Shown in pieces: positions 19,896 to 35,172 of a DNA stretch of 64,000 nucleotides. Below the pieces are notes generated by a model. The model searched no databases. It saw only the letters and a program-made list of their open reading frames with translations, and had not been told where the DNA came from. The position numbers and the translations under genes were made by a program. The first letter of the stretch is position 1; the number at the start of each line of letters is the position of its first letter. Origin of the DNA: Glaciozyma antarctica PI12 (Eukaryota > Basidiomycota > Microbotryomycetes > Kriegeriales > Camptobasidiaceae); assembly GCA_002917775.1 (NCBI GenBank), contig KZ627157.1, forward strand, positions 436,032 to 500,031. Direction: 5' to 3'.

Positions 19896-21670
19896 ATGCG
19901 CAGAGCCATCACCCGCACCCCTCGCCTAGCACGTAGCCTTGCCACGAGCAGCACCAGCGCCACGGCTCTCCCTCCCCTCGCTCTCCAGGTCTCCACTCTC
20001 CCCAACGGCATTCGAGTCGCCACCGACCCGACTCCTGGGCACTTTGTAGCGGCGGGAGTGTACGTTGATGCGGGCAGTCGGTTTGAGGGAGAAAGGACGC
20101 GGGGAGCTGGGCATATGGTGGATAGGATGGGCTTCAAGGTGAGTCTTAAGCTCGAGGCGAGCTCGTTGAGCTGAGCGCCGCAGCTGCTGACATGCGTCCT
20201 CGAACGACTCGCAGAGCACAAGCAACCGCACCTCCGCCCAGATGACCAGCGAGATCGAAGCGCTGGGAGGACAGTTCCAGGCATCCTCGTCGCGCGAGAC
20301 GATCATGTACCAATCCTCGACCTACACGCACTCCCTCCCCTCCGTCCTCTCCATCCTCTCCGACACCGTCCTCAACCCCCTCATCACGCACGAAGAGCTC
20401 GACGCTCAGCGGGACGCGGTTGCTTGGGAGATTTCAGAGATCAAGAACAAGCCCGAGATGATCCTCCCCGAGATCCTTCACGAGGTCGCCTACAAGGACA
20501 ACACGCTCGGTAACCCCCTACTCTGCCCCGAGGACCGCCTGGAGACGATGACTCCCGAGACGATCAAGGAGTTTATGGGAATGTGGTACAAGCCCGAGCG
20601 GATCGTCGTTGCTGCAGCAGGAATCGAGCACGAGAAGATGGTCGAGCTTGCGGAGCAGTACTTTGGCGGGATGAAGACGATGCAGGCCGCCGCCTCAACA
20701 GCTTCCTCATCAAGCCGAACACCCTCCCTCACCGCCAAACCCTCCGTCTCCAAATTCCTTTCGACCTCTGCCGCTGCCGCCGCGAGCCTCCTCTCCTCCT
20801 CCTCCTCCTCCTCCGACATTCCTTTCTCCGAAACCTTCGAGGCGCTTGCGAACGCCCCGGCGAGGTACACTGGCGGAGAGCTATATATGGACAAGCCCGA
20901 CCTCGAGTTTACGCACATGTACGTCGGGTACGAGGGACTTTCGATTCACGATCCCGACATCTACGCCCTCGCGACTCTGCAAGTCCTGCTCGGTGGCGGT
21001 GGCAGCTTCTCCGCAGGTGCGTTGCTTACCTTCTTCCCCATCTGCACTTCTAACGACCTCTCTTCGCAGGCGGTCCCGGAAAGGGCATGTACTCGCGCCT
21101 GTACACTCAAGTCCTCAACCAGCACCACGCCGTCGACTTCTGTTCCGCCTTCCACCACTGCTACCTCGACTCGGGCCTCTTCGGCCTTTCCATCTCCATC
21201 CACCCCTCCTTCGTCTCCCAAACCCCTCTCCTAGTCGCGACTCAGCTCGACAACATCACTCGACCCGTGCGAGGCGGGATCGGGCAGGGAGATTTGGAGC
21301 GCGCGAGGAACCAGCTTAAGAGCAGCCTGGCGATGGCGCTCGAGAGTCGGATCGTGCAGGTCGAGGACCTCGGCGTGCGTCTTCCCCTCCTCTCTCCTCG
21401 CGTTCAAGCTGACGCCGTTCTTCGCAGCGACAAGTCCAAGTGCACGGCTACAAGGTAACGATGGAGGAGATGACGCGCCTTATCGACGCTGTCACTCTCT
21501 CGGACTTGTACCGCGTCGCAGGGCGCGTTCTTCGGCCGTCGAGCTCGGCGCTGTTGTCGGATCGCAGCAAGAGTGGGAAGCCGACGATTGTGGTGCAGGG
21601 GAAGCTGCAGGGGTTGCCGGACGTGATGACGACGTTTGCGCGGAAGGGGCTGGCAGGGTCGGACTATTAG
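19896..21670 (+). CDS. MAS2: Mitochondrial processing peptidase alpha subunit
   Basis: Four exons: 19896-20138, 20215-21016, 21070-21374, 21428-21670; 1593 nt, 530 residues. A basic presequence precedes the M16 domain (VSTLPNGIRVATDPTPGHFV, YVDAGSRFEG). At the position of the beta subunit's zinc HxxEH motif this protein has GHMVDRMGFKSTSNR, the inactive form typical of alpha. The Gly-rich loop is present: LQVLLGGGGSFSAGGPGKGM. Alpha binds presequences, and beta cleaves them in the matrix. A Ser/Ala-rich insert of about 50 residues follows YFGGMKTMQ. I used ATG 19896, since the longer reading has no ATG. Confidence 0.95.
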
Positions 21671-21947
21671 AAATCCAGCACTGTTAGAAAGAAAGTGTGG
21701 CCGTAGAGAGATGGAGAGGAACTTGAAGCAGCGAGCGAGAGCGGTTGCGAGCAGCGACTCCTTTCTCGCTCTTCCTTAAGGCTGAGCAGGCTTCGCTGGG
21801 ACATCGTTTGTATTCTTCGTTCTGAACGCTTCACAGTGCTCAGTAGCTTGAACAAAGGAAGACCCGAGCGAACCCAAGCCAGCCCAAGCAGGCGCGCCTT
21901 TTCGGATGTCGTGACTCCCTACTACTCTCCCTCCTCCCACATCAACG

Positions 21948-23372
21948 ATGAGCTTCGGAGGATCACAGCAGCGCTCTCGCGTAGTCTTTGGTGAGCTCTT
22001 CCATCCCAACGCGCCCCAGCAATCTCTGACGCCTGCTCGCAGTTGGCAACCTGCCCTTCGACCACACGGAGGAGCAGCTCATCGAGGTACAACCTCCGCG
22101 CCTGCCACCCCTCCAGCACCTCCTGACCTCCTCTCTACGCAGACCTTCAGCTCTGTCGGCCCCGTCGTCTCTTTCCGGTGCGCCCTCTCCCACTCCCTCC
22201 CCTCCCTCTCCCAAACTGACGTCTCTCCCCAGCCTCGTCTTCGACCACGCCACGGGCAAGCCCAAAGGCTTCGGTTTCTGCGAGTACAAGGACCCCGAAA
22301 CGGCCGCCTCGGCTCTACGGAACCTGCAAGGCGTGGAAGTTGGAGGGCGTGGCTTGCGGCTCGATTTTGCGGACACGGACGATGCGCCGCCTTCGAAGCG
22401 CGGGGGACCGCCTGGTGGGGGAGGAGGAGGGCCGCCGAGGGATATGGGGAGGGGTGGGACGGGAGATGTCATGCCTAAGCAGCTGCCGCCGGGCGTGCCG
22501 ATGGCGCCTGGGGCGAGCTCGCAGGATACCATCTCGCAGACGCTGGCGACGATGCCGCCGGGGCAGCTGTTAGATATCATGAGTCAGATGAAGGTGCGTT
22601 TCTATGAGCAAGGAGAGCGGAGGAGAGCTGGGGAGCTGATCTGGCTATGGCGCGCAGGCTCTCGTCACGACCTCTCCTTTCGAAGCTCGCGCTCTCCTCA
22701 CCGCCAACCCCCAGCTCTCCTACGCTCTCTTCCAAGCGATGCTCATGATGAACATTGTCGACCCCGCCGTCCTCAACGTGCGCCCTCTCTTCGCTCCCTC
22801 CCCCAGGTCTCTCTACTAACCCTCCTCGCTCTCTAGAAAATGCTCCCCCAATCCGCTCCTCCACAATCCGACCATACGGCGGACCCCAGAGCTACGGTGG
22901 CCCACCTCCAGCGCCCTACTCTAACCCCAACTCGTACAACGGTCGCGCCGCACCTCTCTCCTACCCTCCTCCTCCTCCTCAGCAGCAGCAAGGCCCTCCG
23001 CAAGGGTACGGGAACTACCAGAAACCTCCTCAAGCGAGCTACGGGGGCCCGCCTCCGCCGGTGCCGATGCAGCAGCAGCAACCACCGCCTCAGCAGCCCC
23101 AGGTCGCGCCGGATCAAGCTGCCGTGCGTCGCGCTTTTGGCTCGTGATGAATGGGACGGGAAGCTGATGAACGTATGGACTGTAGTTGATTGCGCAGGTT
23201 CTCTCGATGACGCAGGAGCAGATCGATGCTTTGCCTGCCGACAGCCGGACTACAATTATGCAGATTGTGAGTTCGCTGCGAAGGGGAGTCAGTCAGGGAA
23301 GAGTTCGCTGACTGCGGTGTTGGGATTCTGCAGCGTGCGCAAGCGGCGGCGTCTATGGGAGGTCGACGATAG
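21948..23372 (+). CDS. RNA15: Cleavage stimulation factor subunit 2 (CstF64/Rna15)
   Basis: Exons: 21948-21990, 22043-22086, 22143-22177, 22233-22593, 22658-22777, 22890-23123, 23186-23266, 23334-23372; 957 nt, 318 residues. The N-terminal RRM has RNP2 (VVFVGNLPFD) and RNP1 (PKGFGFCEY). A Gly/Pro linker leads to the hinge helices that bind CstF77 ([20 protein letters not shown] ... [19 protein letters not shown]). A Pro/Gln/Gly/Tyr-rich stretch precedes the C-terminal helix bundle [20 protein letters not shown] and RAQAAASM. The protein binds U/GU-rich sites downstream of the poly(A) cleavage site. The intron at 22778-22889 is chosen for frame; a nearer AG at 22836 would give a different frame, so that junction is uncertain. 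Confidence 0.9.
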
Positions 23373-23810
23373 GTGTGCGATGGAGTGGAATGTGTAACGA
23401 GGGTGGAACAAGCTTATTGCGATGTGTGCTCGCTGAACTGAGAGGTTTTGCTTGTGACTTGCTCAGTATGTATTCCCTGGCCGTTTGCTCTGGTCTCTAC
23501 CGACCTGAACGAGTACGAAACGACGGAGAAAAGACGAGAGAAAGGCGCTTGGCTCGTGACAACGCCAGCGGGGCCCAAAGGGGCTGCTCAACGCTCGGCC
23601 TCCTCGACCGCGTTGGCTCCTCTTCTCCACACCGTCGAAGCTGAGAGGGACTACGCTTCCTTCACCTTCCCAAACTCAAGCACCCACGCACACCCCCAAC
23701 TCTCCCTCGGAAACCTTCACCGCCGTTCAGACCTTTACCCGACCTATCCACCCCCCCGCATCCTTCACCTTCCCCCCGCCTCCTCTCCGTCGCCTCCTCT
23801 CAACCCCTTG
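23373..23810. other. Intergenic region between CstF64 and the lipase gene
   Basis: 438 nt between tandem plus-strand genes. It should hold the 3' end of the first and the promoter of the second. The part just before 23811 is pyrimidine-rich. No gene is seen. Confidence 0.4.
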
Positions 23811-26235
23811 ATGGTCTTCCCCTGGCCCTTCACACGCGCCACTCCCGCCCTCGCCGACTCGACAGCGGCGTCCTCGGTGGCGGGCTCTCCGAAGATGGTG
23901 CAGGCGACCGAGACGACGAGCAGGGAGGGGGAGGCGACGCTCGCGACGCTGGCGAGGCTGTTGGAACCGTTTCAGGGAAAGGAGCTACCGACCAAGGCGA
24001 GGACGGATCCGATGATACCGCAGAAGGCTATCGAGCCGATGACCATCACCAGGCTCTGGCAGTACCTCCCTTTTCTCGCGAGTCAAGGTGAGCTTCTCTT
24101 TTGCACATTACTCGGTAGGATAGCTGGAGAACGCTGGGCTCGAAGGGGGGACGAGCTGCTAGGTGGGAGGTGGCGGGGGACTCTTGCCTCGGATAGCTGG
24201 AGTAGGATCCTCAGGGATCTGCAAGCTGACGTTTGGCTTGCCCTGCCCACAGGAACGTCCCTCACTAAAGCGTTTCTAAACCACCACCTCTACGGACCTC
24301 CCAAACTCTCGTGGGGAGTCGAGCTCACCCTCTTCACCGCCTTTCTCCGCGAAGCTGCTGCGTACTCGCACCTGTCCTCTCTCGCTCGCCTACGGTTTGT
24401 CCTTTCTCCTATCCTCCACAGACTCTCCTGCTGATCTCTTCATACCTGCAGTTCAGTCCTTGATCTCGGCTCCCTCCTTCCCACTCCTAAAGACGGAATC
24501 GTCACGCCCATCTCGTTTCGCGTCAAGAAGCGGGGGCTGCGGGGGTTTCTGGCCGAGGCGGATGCTGCGGAGGATGAGAAAAGGCTCGTGACGGGGGAGT
24601 GGGTTATCAACAAGCGGCTGTGGAAGCGGATGCAGAACGACTTTGCGATGAACAAGGCCGTGGGCAAGGATCGCGTGATTCTGTACCTGCACGGAGGTGC
24701 GTCTTTTTCGTCTTTCCAGAGTAGAGCTGATGGTTCTCCTCGACAGGAGCGTACTATATGATGAGTGCGGAAACGCATCGCTTCCTGACCATCTCCGTCT
24801 CTCGCTACACCGAGTCTCGAGTCTTCGGTCCGTCCTCTCTCGCACCGTATCCTCCCAAGTCCCTGCTCATTCGCTTTCTCGCAGCTATCAACTACCGCCT
24901 CGCTCCCGAGACTCGATTCCCCGGCCAGCTTCACGACGCAGTTTCGGCCTACATGCGCCTCACCAACGACCTGAAGATCCCTCCCGAAAACATCGTGAGC
25001 TGCCTTCGCCTTCGCGGGCCGCAGGTCCGGCAGCTGAATCCTGGTGAACAGGTCTTCGCTGGGGATAGTGCTGGAGGAGGACTCGTGCTGGCGGCGATGA
25101 TGTACTTGCGCGACGAGGGATACCCTCTACCGAGCGGGGCGATCCTGATGAGTCCTTGGGTCGATTTGACGATGTGCGTTCCTTTCGTTTCGTTCCTCCT
25201 TCGCAGCACTGATCCGTCGTCGATCCCAGGTCCTGCGAGTCATGGACGACGAACCAGGTCCGTTCCAGGTGTCCTTCCCGTAGCGAGACCTAACCAAAGC
25301 CCTTCGCACAGACCTTTGACTACCTCCCTCAACCCAAGACCGACGACCATCTCCACCCCGTTAAGTGTCTCCTCGGCGAAGTCAACATCCACAAGTACCT
25401 CACCCACCCCTACGTCTCTCCCCTCTTTGGCAACTTCGAAGGCCTCCCTCCACTCCTCATCCAAGCTGGCGACGCTGAAGTCCTGCGCGACGTACGTGCT
25501 GTTCCCGCGCGCTAACTCAACCTCGCTGACTCGTGCTTCTCTCTCCAGGAAATCACTCTCCTCGCACACAAGGCCTCGCTCGCCGGCGTCCCAGTCGAGC
25601 ACGAGATCTTCGAGGACTGCGTTCACGTCTTTCAGGCGTTCCTCTTCCTCGAGGCTTCGCGCAAGGCGTTCCAGAGCCAACGGCATTTCGTCAAGTACAA
25701 GCTTCCGTCGCTCGGGCTGCCCAAGGACGTCGACCACGCCAAGATGGACGCCGAGATCAAGGCGGACGCGCACGCCGTCGACCAGAAGGGAGTCGCCGAG
25801 CCGACCAGCCTCCCATCGAGTCCGCTCGGGAGCTGCGTCTCGCTTCCGGTCGAGGATGGAGACGAGATCGAGTCGGACGACGGAGAGGTCATGCCGGATC
25901 CTACTATCGACAGCGAGCCCAAGACGTCGGTCGAGGCGAGCGACGAGGAGACCTGGTCCGGCGTGCGAGCTCCTCGACCCCGACCCATCCTTCGCGCGTT
26001 CGCTTCGGCGCGGGATCTCCTCACGATGAGCAAGGCGTCGCCCGAGATGGACGCGCGAGAACGGAATCATTCGAGGTCGAGGACGTCGAGCGCCGTCTAC
26101 TTTCAGAACCGGGATGTCGCGCACAAGGCGCTGCATGCGCGCAGCTCGTCGCATCCGGATCTGAGGGGACTGCTGGAGGGGTACGAGCAGAGCGGTCCGT
26201 CGAACGTGACGAAGGTCTTTAGTCTCGTCGAATAG
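23811..26235 (+). CDS. HSL-type alpha/beta-hydrolase (lipase/esterase)
   Basis: Nine exons: 23811-24087, 24253-24394, 24452-24696, 24747-24827, 24885-24994, 25052-25173, 25230-25257, 25312-25491, 25549-26235; 1872 nt, 623 residues. The oxyanion motif is in VILYLHGGAYYMM and the nucleophile in VFAGDSAGGGLVLAAM, the HSL signature. After a 28-nt exon come FDYLP, PLLIQAGDAEVLRDE (acid) and FEDCVHVFQAF (catalytic His). The family includes fungal steryl-acetate hydrolases and other lipid esterases. The N-terminus has an amphipathic lead (VFPWPFTR). The last 170 residues are an acidic, Ser-rich tail outside the fold. The substrate cannot be told from sequence. Confidence 0.88.
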
Positions 26236-26355
26236 CTCTCCTTCCTCTCCCCTTATCACTATCGACCTCGCGCCACTTGTAGCCATCCCTATTCTCTCCT
26301 ATACCCCGCAGCTATCTCCCGCATCATCTCACTCCATTGTACCCCCGTTAAACGC

Positions 26356-27056
26356 CTACAGCAATGCCTTCCCCACCACCTCATCCCGCTTCCTCCTCGC
26401 CCTCAGCTTCTCCAGCGCCTTCTCTCTCCGCTTGATCGACTTCTGCCGCTTCGTATGCCCCGCTCCTCGTCTCGGCCCGACCACCTTGGGAAGCTGCAGC
26501 ACGAACGCAGGCTTGGATTTGGCGTCCTTGCTCTTCTTCGCCTCGGGTTTCCGCTTCGACTTGCGCTTCTTCCGGAGGGACGACATGGAAGCTTTAAGGA
26601 GTGTTCCATACGAGGTGGAGAAGGAGAGGTAGTCGGCGGGTTGGACCTGCGTACACCTCGTTAGCTCGCGTGCAGAGGCAGGAGGAGGGGGGACGCACGA
26701 GAGTAGAGATCTTGACCTTACTTCTCTTGTTCCCCGACCCATCCGTCGCGCGCACCAAGCAGGGGTACTCCCGCTGCTGACTCCCACTCCCACTGGCCTC
26801 CCGCATCACCGCATCCCCATCCCCCTCCTCCGGCGCTTCGTACGTGTCTGTTTTCGAGCGCGGCGTGAGCGTGGCGCGGAGGTGGGAAGGGGGAGGACGT
26901 ACGACGCTTCTGGGTTAGGAAGACGGAGCCGCTGGATTGCCGGCTGGAGAAGAGCTCGGCGAGCTGGCGGAGGAACTGGGGGCGAGGGGACCTGCTTCAG
27001 CTGCGTTCTGGGGGGAGGAGTGGGAGGGGACGTACGTCGGCGTTGCTTAGGAGCAT
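26356..27056 (-). CDS. SRP14: Signal recognition particle subunit SRP14
   Basis: Four exons: 27036-27056, 26903-26975, 26699-26847, 26356-26646; 534 nt, 177 residues. The start NADFLRQLAELF and SGSVFLTQKR match the first helix and strand of SRP14. An acidic loop follows, then YPCLVRATDG, KVKISTLVQPADYLSFSTSY and LLKASMSSLRKKRKSKRKPE, the SRP14 strand-helix end. The last 60 residues are Lys/Arg-rich (KRQKSIKRREKALEKLRARR), longer than in animals and probably RNA-binding. SRP14 helps SRP pause elongation at the ribosome. The first coding exon is 21 nt. Confidence 0.9.
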
Positions 27057-27609
27057 CGCGTGTGTTTTGGAGGTCGTGAGCGGTGTTGGGAAGGGAAAGG
27101 ACAGCGGCACGACCTGGGAGGGAGGAGGAGTTGCCAGCTGGGCGCGGAGCTGCCGGCGAGATAGACCACGCCACCGCAGATCGCACCTCCTTCCTCTTCC
27201 ACCTTTTCCGGAGGGATATTGCTGTTTTCGTACTGCAATACCTAGCCAGAGCTGCCTTCTTTGAGGGGGTTCAGCGACTGCGAACCGTCTCGAACTCGAA
27301 CTCTCTGGGCGAAGCTCGCGACGCGAGTCCTCCTCCCCCAGTGAGCGCTCGTATCAACGCCGAGGAAGGAGCTGGGTGCGCACTCGTTGCTGAAGTATTG
27401 AAGAACACTGGTGATACCTTTTGTGGGTGAGCGAGCAGGAAGAAGCAGAGAAAGACCACTTCGACGACCTTCGCAAGCAAGACTCTCTACGCGCGTCTGA
27501 CCCAACAACCCTTTGCTCTACATTCCTACACCCAAGTACTATATATGTGCAGTCAAGCTATAATCTGCGCGAGAGGTAAGGAACAGAACACAGCGGGACA
27601 GCGAGCCAC
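27057..27609. other. Intergenic region upstream of SRP14
   Basis: 553 nt between the SRP14 start and the 3' end of the F-box gene. It contains an AT-rich patch (tactatatatgtgc near 27536-27549), unusual in this GC-rich sequence. No gene was recognised. Confidence 0.4.
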
Positions 27610-29143
27610 TCACCACCACCAACTCCTCTCCAACCTTCGCATCCCCCACCCCGCCATCAACGAGATCCCCCTCTCCTTGCAAACACTCTCCACCTCCTCG
27701 TAGCTCTCTTCCCAACCATCTTTTGCGACGCTTAGCTGGAGAGATCGCAGCTCCGCGAGCGTCGGATGAGCGAGGCTAGCGAGGAGAGGAACGCCATCCT
27801 CGTTGTCAAAATCTTCGATGCAGAGGTCGTTGAGGCCTTCGCATTTGAGGTTCCCGAGAAGTGCTGGATCGTATTCAACTCCCGTGAGCTGAAGGGATCG
27901 AAGTTGAGGACAGGCGACGGGCTTGAGGGGGAACCATCGCAGGGGCTTCTCGCCTGTTCCAACGCGAAAGGTCAGCGGGAAGAACGCGACGAAGATGGAG
28001 CGGAGAACGCACCGATAGCTCGTCGACCGCGATTCGGGACGTCCTTGATGCAAAGCGACGTCAATTGCGGGCCGAAAAGGGAGATGAGGTCGCGTGCGAT
28101 GGGGAGGAAGCCCGGGATCGAGCTGGCCTCCTTGTTGCGGATGGTGAGGGAGCGTAGCGAGTAGAGAGAAGTGGCGAGGAGGCGTTTGATGGTGAACATG
28201 TCCGTCTCGCCCCAACCGGTGATGGAGAGCTCGAAGCGTTCGAGCTCGCAGGAGCTGATGAGGGAGGTGTCGGGAGCGAGGTACCAGTCGCTGTGGACTG
28301 GGAGGTCAGCGACGAGCTTCAGATAGTAGGGGATTGCGTACAGAACAAGACGCAGTGTTAGATCCTTCAATAGCGGAAGGCAAGCGATGATTCCGAAAGC
28401 CTCGACTGGCTCCGTGTTCCGCAGCGTGAGAGTGTGGATGGTGTTGGGAAGGAGGAAGGGGTTCGCTCGAAGATTGTAGAACCCAAAGTCGGCGTCGAAC
28501 GTCGTGAGGAGAGGGCAGATTTCGAGGAGCTGCTTCAGCAGATCTCGGTCCCTGCGAAGCTCGTCAGTTCCTCTCTCCCATTCAATCGACGATGAAACTC
28601 ACTTCTCCACCGACACCGCACGCGAAACCTCCGCCTCCGCCTCGACGTACACCGCCGACGAGCTCACGCTGACCAGCTCCGGCATCGCATTGTTTAGACT
28701 CCGCAGCGAGGCGTCCAAACTCCTAACCATCCTCGGGCAGCGCTCGGGACGATCCTCAGCGCTCCGACGAGCTGCTCATTCTGGACCTGCTTCTCCACCA
28801 CGATCTCCCTCAGGAACAGCTCCTGCACGACCTCGTGCCACTCCTTGCACACCAGGGAGAGGGAGCGGAAGGTGCACAAGCGGCAGAGCGTCTCGACGGG
28901 CTGGAATTGCGCGTCGACGAGGAAGGGCTCGTACCTCCCGACGAACGCTTCGGCGAGGATCTGCCGACGAATTTCGAGAGGGAGGATGGAGAGGGAGGCC
29001 GTGAGGGATGGAGGTGCGGGGAGCTCGTCGTCCGTTGTGATGTCCGTGTCGAGGTCGAGGTCGAGGGAGGAGATGGAGCCGCTGGACGACGATGAGGGGC
29101 CGAGGGTGAAAGAGTCGAAGGCGAGGAGGGCAACACTGAACAT
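27610..29143 (-). CDS. F-box protein with leucine-rich C-terminal half
   Basis: Three exons: 28603-29143, 28013-28551, 27610-27953. The F-box lies near residues 45-95: LSILPLEIRRQILAEAFV, then FRSLSLVCKEWHEVVQELFL. The C-terminal half has irregular Leu-rich stretches (LLKQLLEICPLLTTF, TIHTLTLRNTEPV, LPLLKDLTLRLVL, SLYSLRSLTIRN, CPQLRSLQLTGV, AELRSLQLSV), as in fungal F-box/LRR-like proteins. Such proteins recruit substrates to SCF ubiquitin ligases. Exon lengths leave the frame one base short: near 28735-28765 the reading moves from LVGALRIV to PERCPRMVRSLD. That is either an unrecognised intron or an indel. The target is unknown. Confidence 0.75.
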
Positions 29144-29421
29144 GGTGGGGTTGAAGGAAGAGAGGGGTGAACCAGAAATCGAGGATAACCAAATGACGAA
29201 GGGTGGACGACCGCTCAGGTCAGGTCGTGACCTAGCGGAGGGCGCGCCAGATCCCGAATGGGAGGACGCTAAACTCACCCGTTCAGGATCTGGATCGCAA
29301 GCAGTAGTCGGAGAGTAGGTGCCAGCGGTGTAAGCAGTGGGGAGGACCGCGCCGCGACACGAACAAAAAAAGAGGCGTGCCATTTCTAACCGCCCCGACA
29401 GGCCCCTTTGCACGAAACCGC

Positions 29422-33071
<3,650 letters not shown>

Positions 33072-33461
33072 NNNNNNNNNNNNNNNNNNNNNNNNNNNNN
33101 NNNNNNNNNNNNNNNNNNNNNNNNNNNNNNNNNNNNNNNNNNNNNNNNNNNNNNNNNNNNNNNNNNNNNNNNNNNNNNNNNNNNNNNNNNNNNNNNNNNN
33201 NNNNNNNNNNNNNNNNNNNNNNNNNNNNNNNNNNNNNNNNNNNNNNNNNNNNNNNNNNNNNNNNNNNNNNNNNNNNNNNNNNNNNNNNNNNNNNNNNNNN
33301 NNNNNNNNNNNNNNNNNNNNNNNNNNNNNNNNNNNNNNNNNNNNNNNNNNNNNNNNNNNNNNNNNNNNNNNNNNNNNNNNNNNNNNNNNNNNNNNNNNNN
33401 NNNNNNNNNNNNNNNNNNNNNNNNNNNNNNNNNNNNNNNNNNNNNNNNNNNNNNNNNNNNN
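33072..33461. other. Assembly gap (390 N)
   Basis: A run of 390 undetermined bases. Open frames that cross it are artefacts. Confidence 0.99.
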
Positions 33462-35172
33462 ACGACGAATAAGAAGATAGCTTCTAGTAGTGGTGGGTGG
33501 GTGAAATATTTTTTTTTCTCGCCCTTGGCTTGTTTTTTTTCTCCCCCCCCCAAAGTTGTTAACCCAAACAGGAGGGGGAAAGGAAAAAAATAAAAGGGCG
33601 GTGAGGGGTGAGTGAAAACGACCCACTCGGGGAGCGAGTTTATGTTTTGCCGCAAGGTGTTACTTTCTGCATGAGTTCACTCAAGCGCACTCAGGTCCTG
33701 TTTGGATGTGACCACATTAGGGCTCATCCCTTTGTCGTAGAGTACGAGAGAATCTGAGAATCTGAATCTGAAGAGGTTGAACAGAAGAGGATTGAAGAAC
33801 CATGCACGCGAGTGTCGGCAGCTTGCAAGTGAGACGTACAACGGCAGAGGTTCCTTAGGAAGCTTATCTTGTCTTTGGGGAGGAAGGAGAGTTGACATCA
33901 GCAAGGCAGGTGTCAAGGAAGAGAAGAGGAACACGAAGGATTGGGGCTTTCAACTCTCGGTGGTGGCGGAGGCCACAGAGGTCCTTTGTCCTGAGTGCTG
34001 GAGGAGTCAAGGTGGGTCACCAAAAGTGCTGTTAGATTCCAGCGAGGTAGAGAGGAAGAGAGGAAGAACGAGGTTGAGCAGCGAGGGCAGACGTCCAGCA
34101 GTGAGGGCAAATGAGGCTTGCGAAGCTCAAGTGGCGATTGTGAAGGTTGATTGAAGATGCGGAAGTCAGTTTGAAAAGAGGGGAGATGATTATAAGGGGT
34201 AGAGCGGAGGGGCGCCAGTGTTGAGTTGACTACTCTGAGAGGGCGGCGGACAGGGAGCGGCCTGAAACCAACAAATTCTGCAGTCACACAAGACGGAGAA
34301 GAAATAAACTCATTCCAGCTGCTCTCATGCAAGAGCATTCCGCTCACGATTTGCGAGAGGCTTTTCACGGGAGTTAAAGTCAAGTGAGGTGGATGTTATT
34401 GAGCGTACCAGCGTGTTTGAGGTGCTACCGAGCTTGACCCAGCAAGGACAGCTTGCGCCCCGGTGGAGCTACACCCTACGATGACCCCCAACACGCACAT
34501 ATTCTGCCAGGTGGACTGCTCTCAGCTCAACTCCAAACCTTCGCAACAACAGAAAAGGCACACTCGCTTGCATCCGCCTTCGTCGCGTCGCGCTGTCGCG
34601 CCCTCCTGAATCAGTGCTTCCTGCGATTGCGCTCACGACCGACTTATGGTAGGCTAAGGGTGCACTCTCAGCTCCTCTCAGTCGCCTGAACAGGGAGTCC
34701 GCGGAAGAGTATGGATATCTCCATCTCCGCGGAGCCCGAGCCTCAAGCCGAAATCGCCGAGATCTCGCATCTCCTTCCGCGTACCAGCTGCGCATACAAG
34801 AGTTTCCTGCGCAACTGCGTTCCCCTCTTGAATGACAACAGTAAGAAAGTCGCAACGACGACGACGAAGCATCACTTCTTTCCCGCAAGATGAATCGAAC
34901 CCCAGGATCCGCAGCTCAGGGCAACCTTGTCGAGAGATTTTGGTACAGTCGCCCTGGGTAAGGGGGGGTTCGCTGTGGACCAGGTAGGTACACAAAGCTA
35001 CAGCCGCTTGCACGAGGAGGAACAGCTAGAAGTGTTCGGGCCCGAAAAGAAGAAGAGAAGACTCCCGTCGAGCAGTCGATTGCGTCTCGCGGCGTCACTT
35101 CCAACTGTTTCAATCAGAGCCAGAGCCTCTCTTTCCTTCCTACTCTTCACTTGACTCGACTCGACAACGACC
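33462..35172. other. Gene-poor island, right part
   Basis: The first 150 nt after the gap are full of homopolymers (T9, T8, C8 or more, A7), suggesting poor consensus quality. From there to 35172 no open frame resembles a protein, and no tRNA or rRNA could be folded by eye. The last 150 nt should be the promoter of the next gene. Confidence 0.45.

Noticed and set aside
22778-22889. Frame slip in CstF64
   Set aside because: An intron ending at 22889 restores the frame exactly, so no indel is needed, though the acceptor choice remains uncertain.
34880-34950. tRNA-like fragment (minus strand GGGTTCGATTC)
   Set aside because: The T-arm stem does not pair and no D-arm or acceptor stem can be folded around it.
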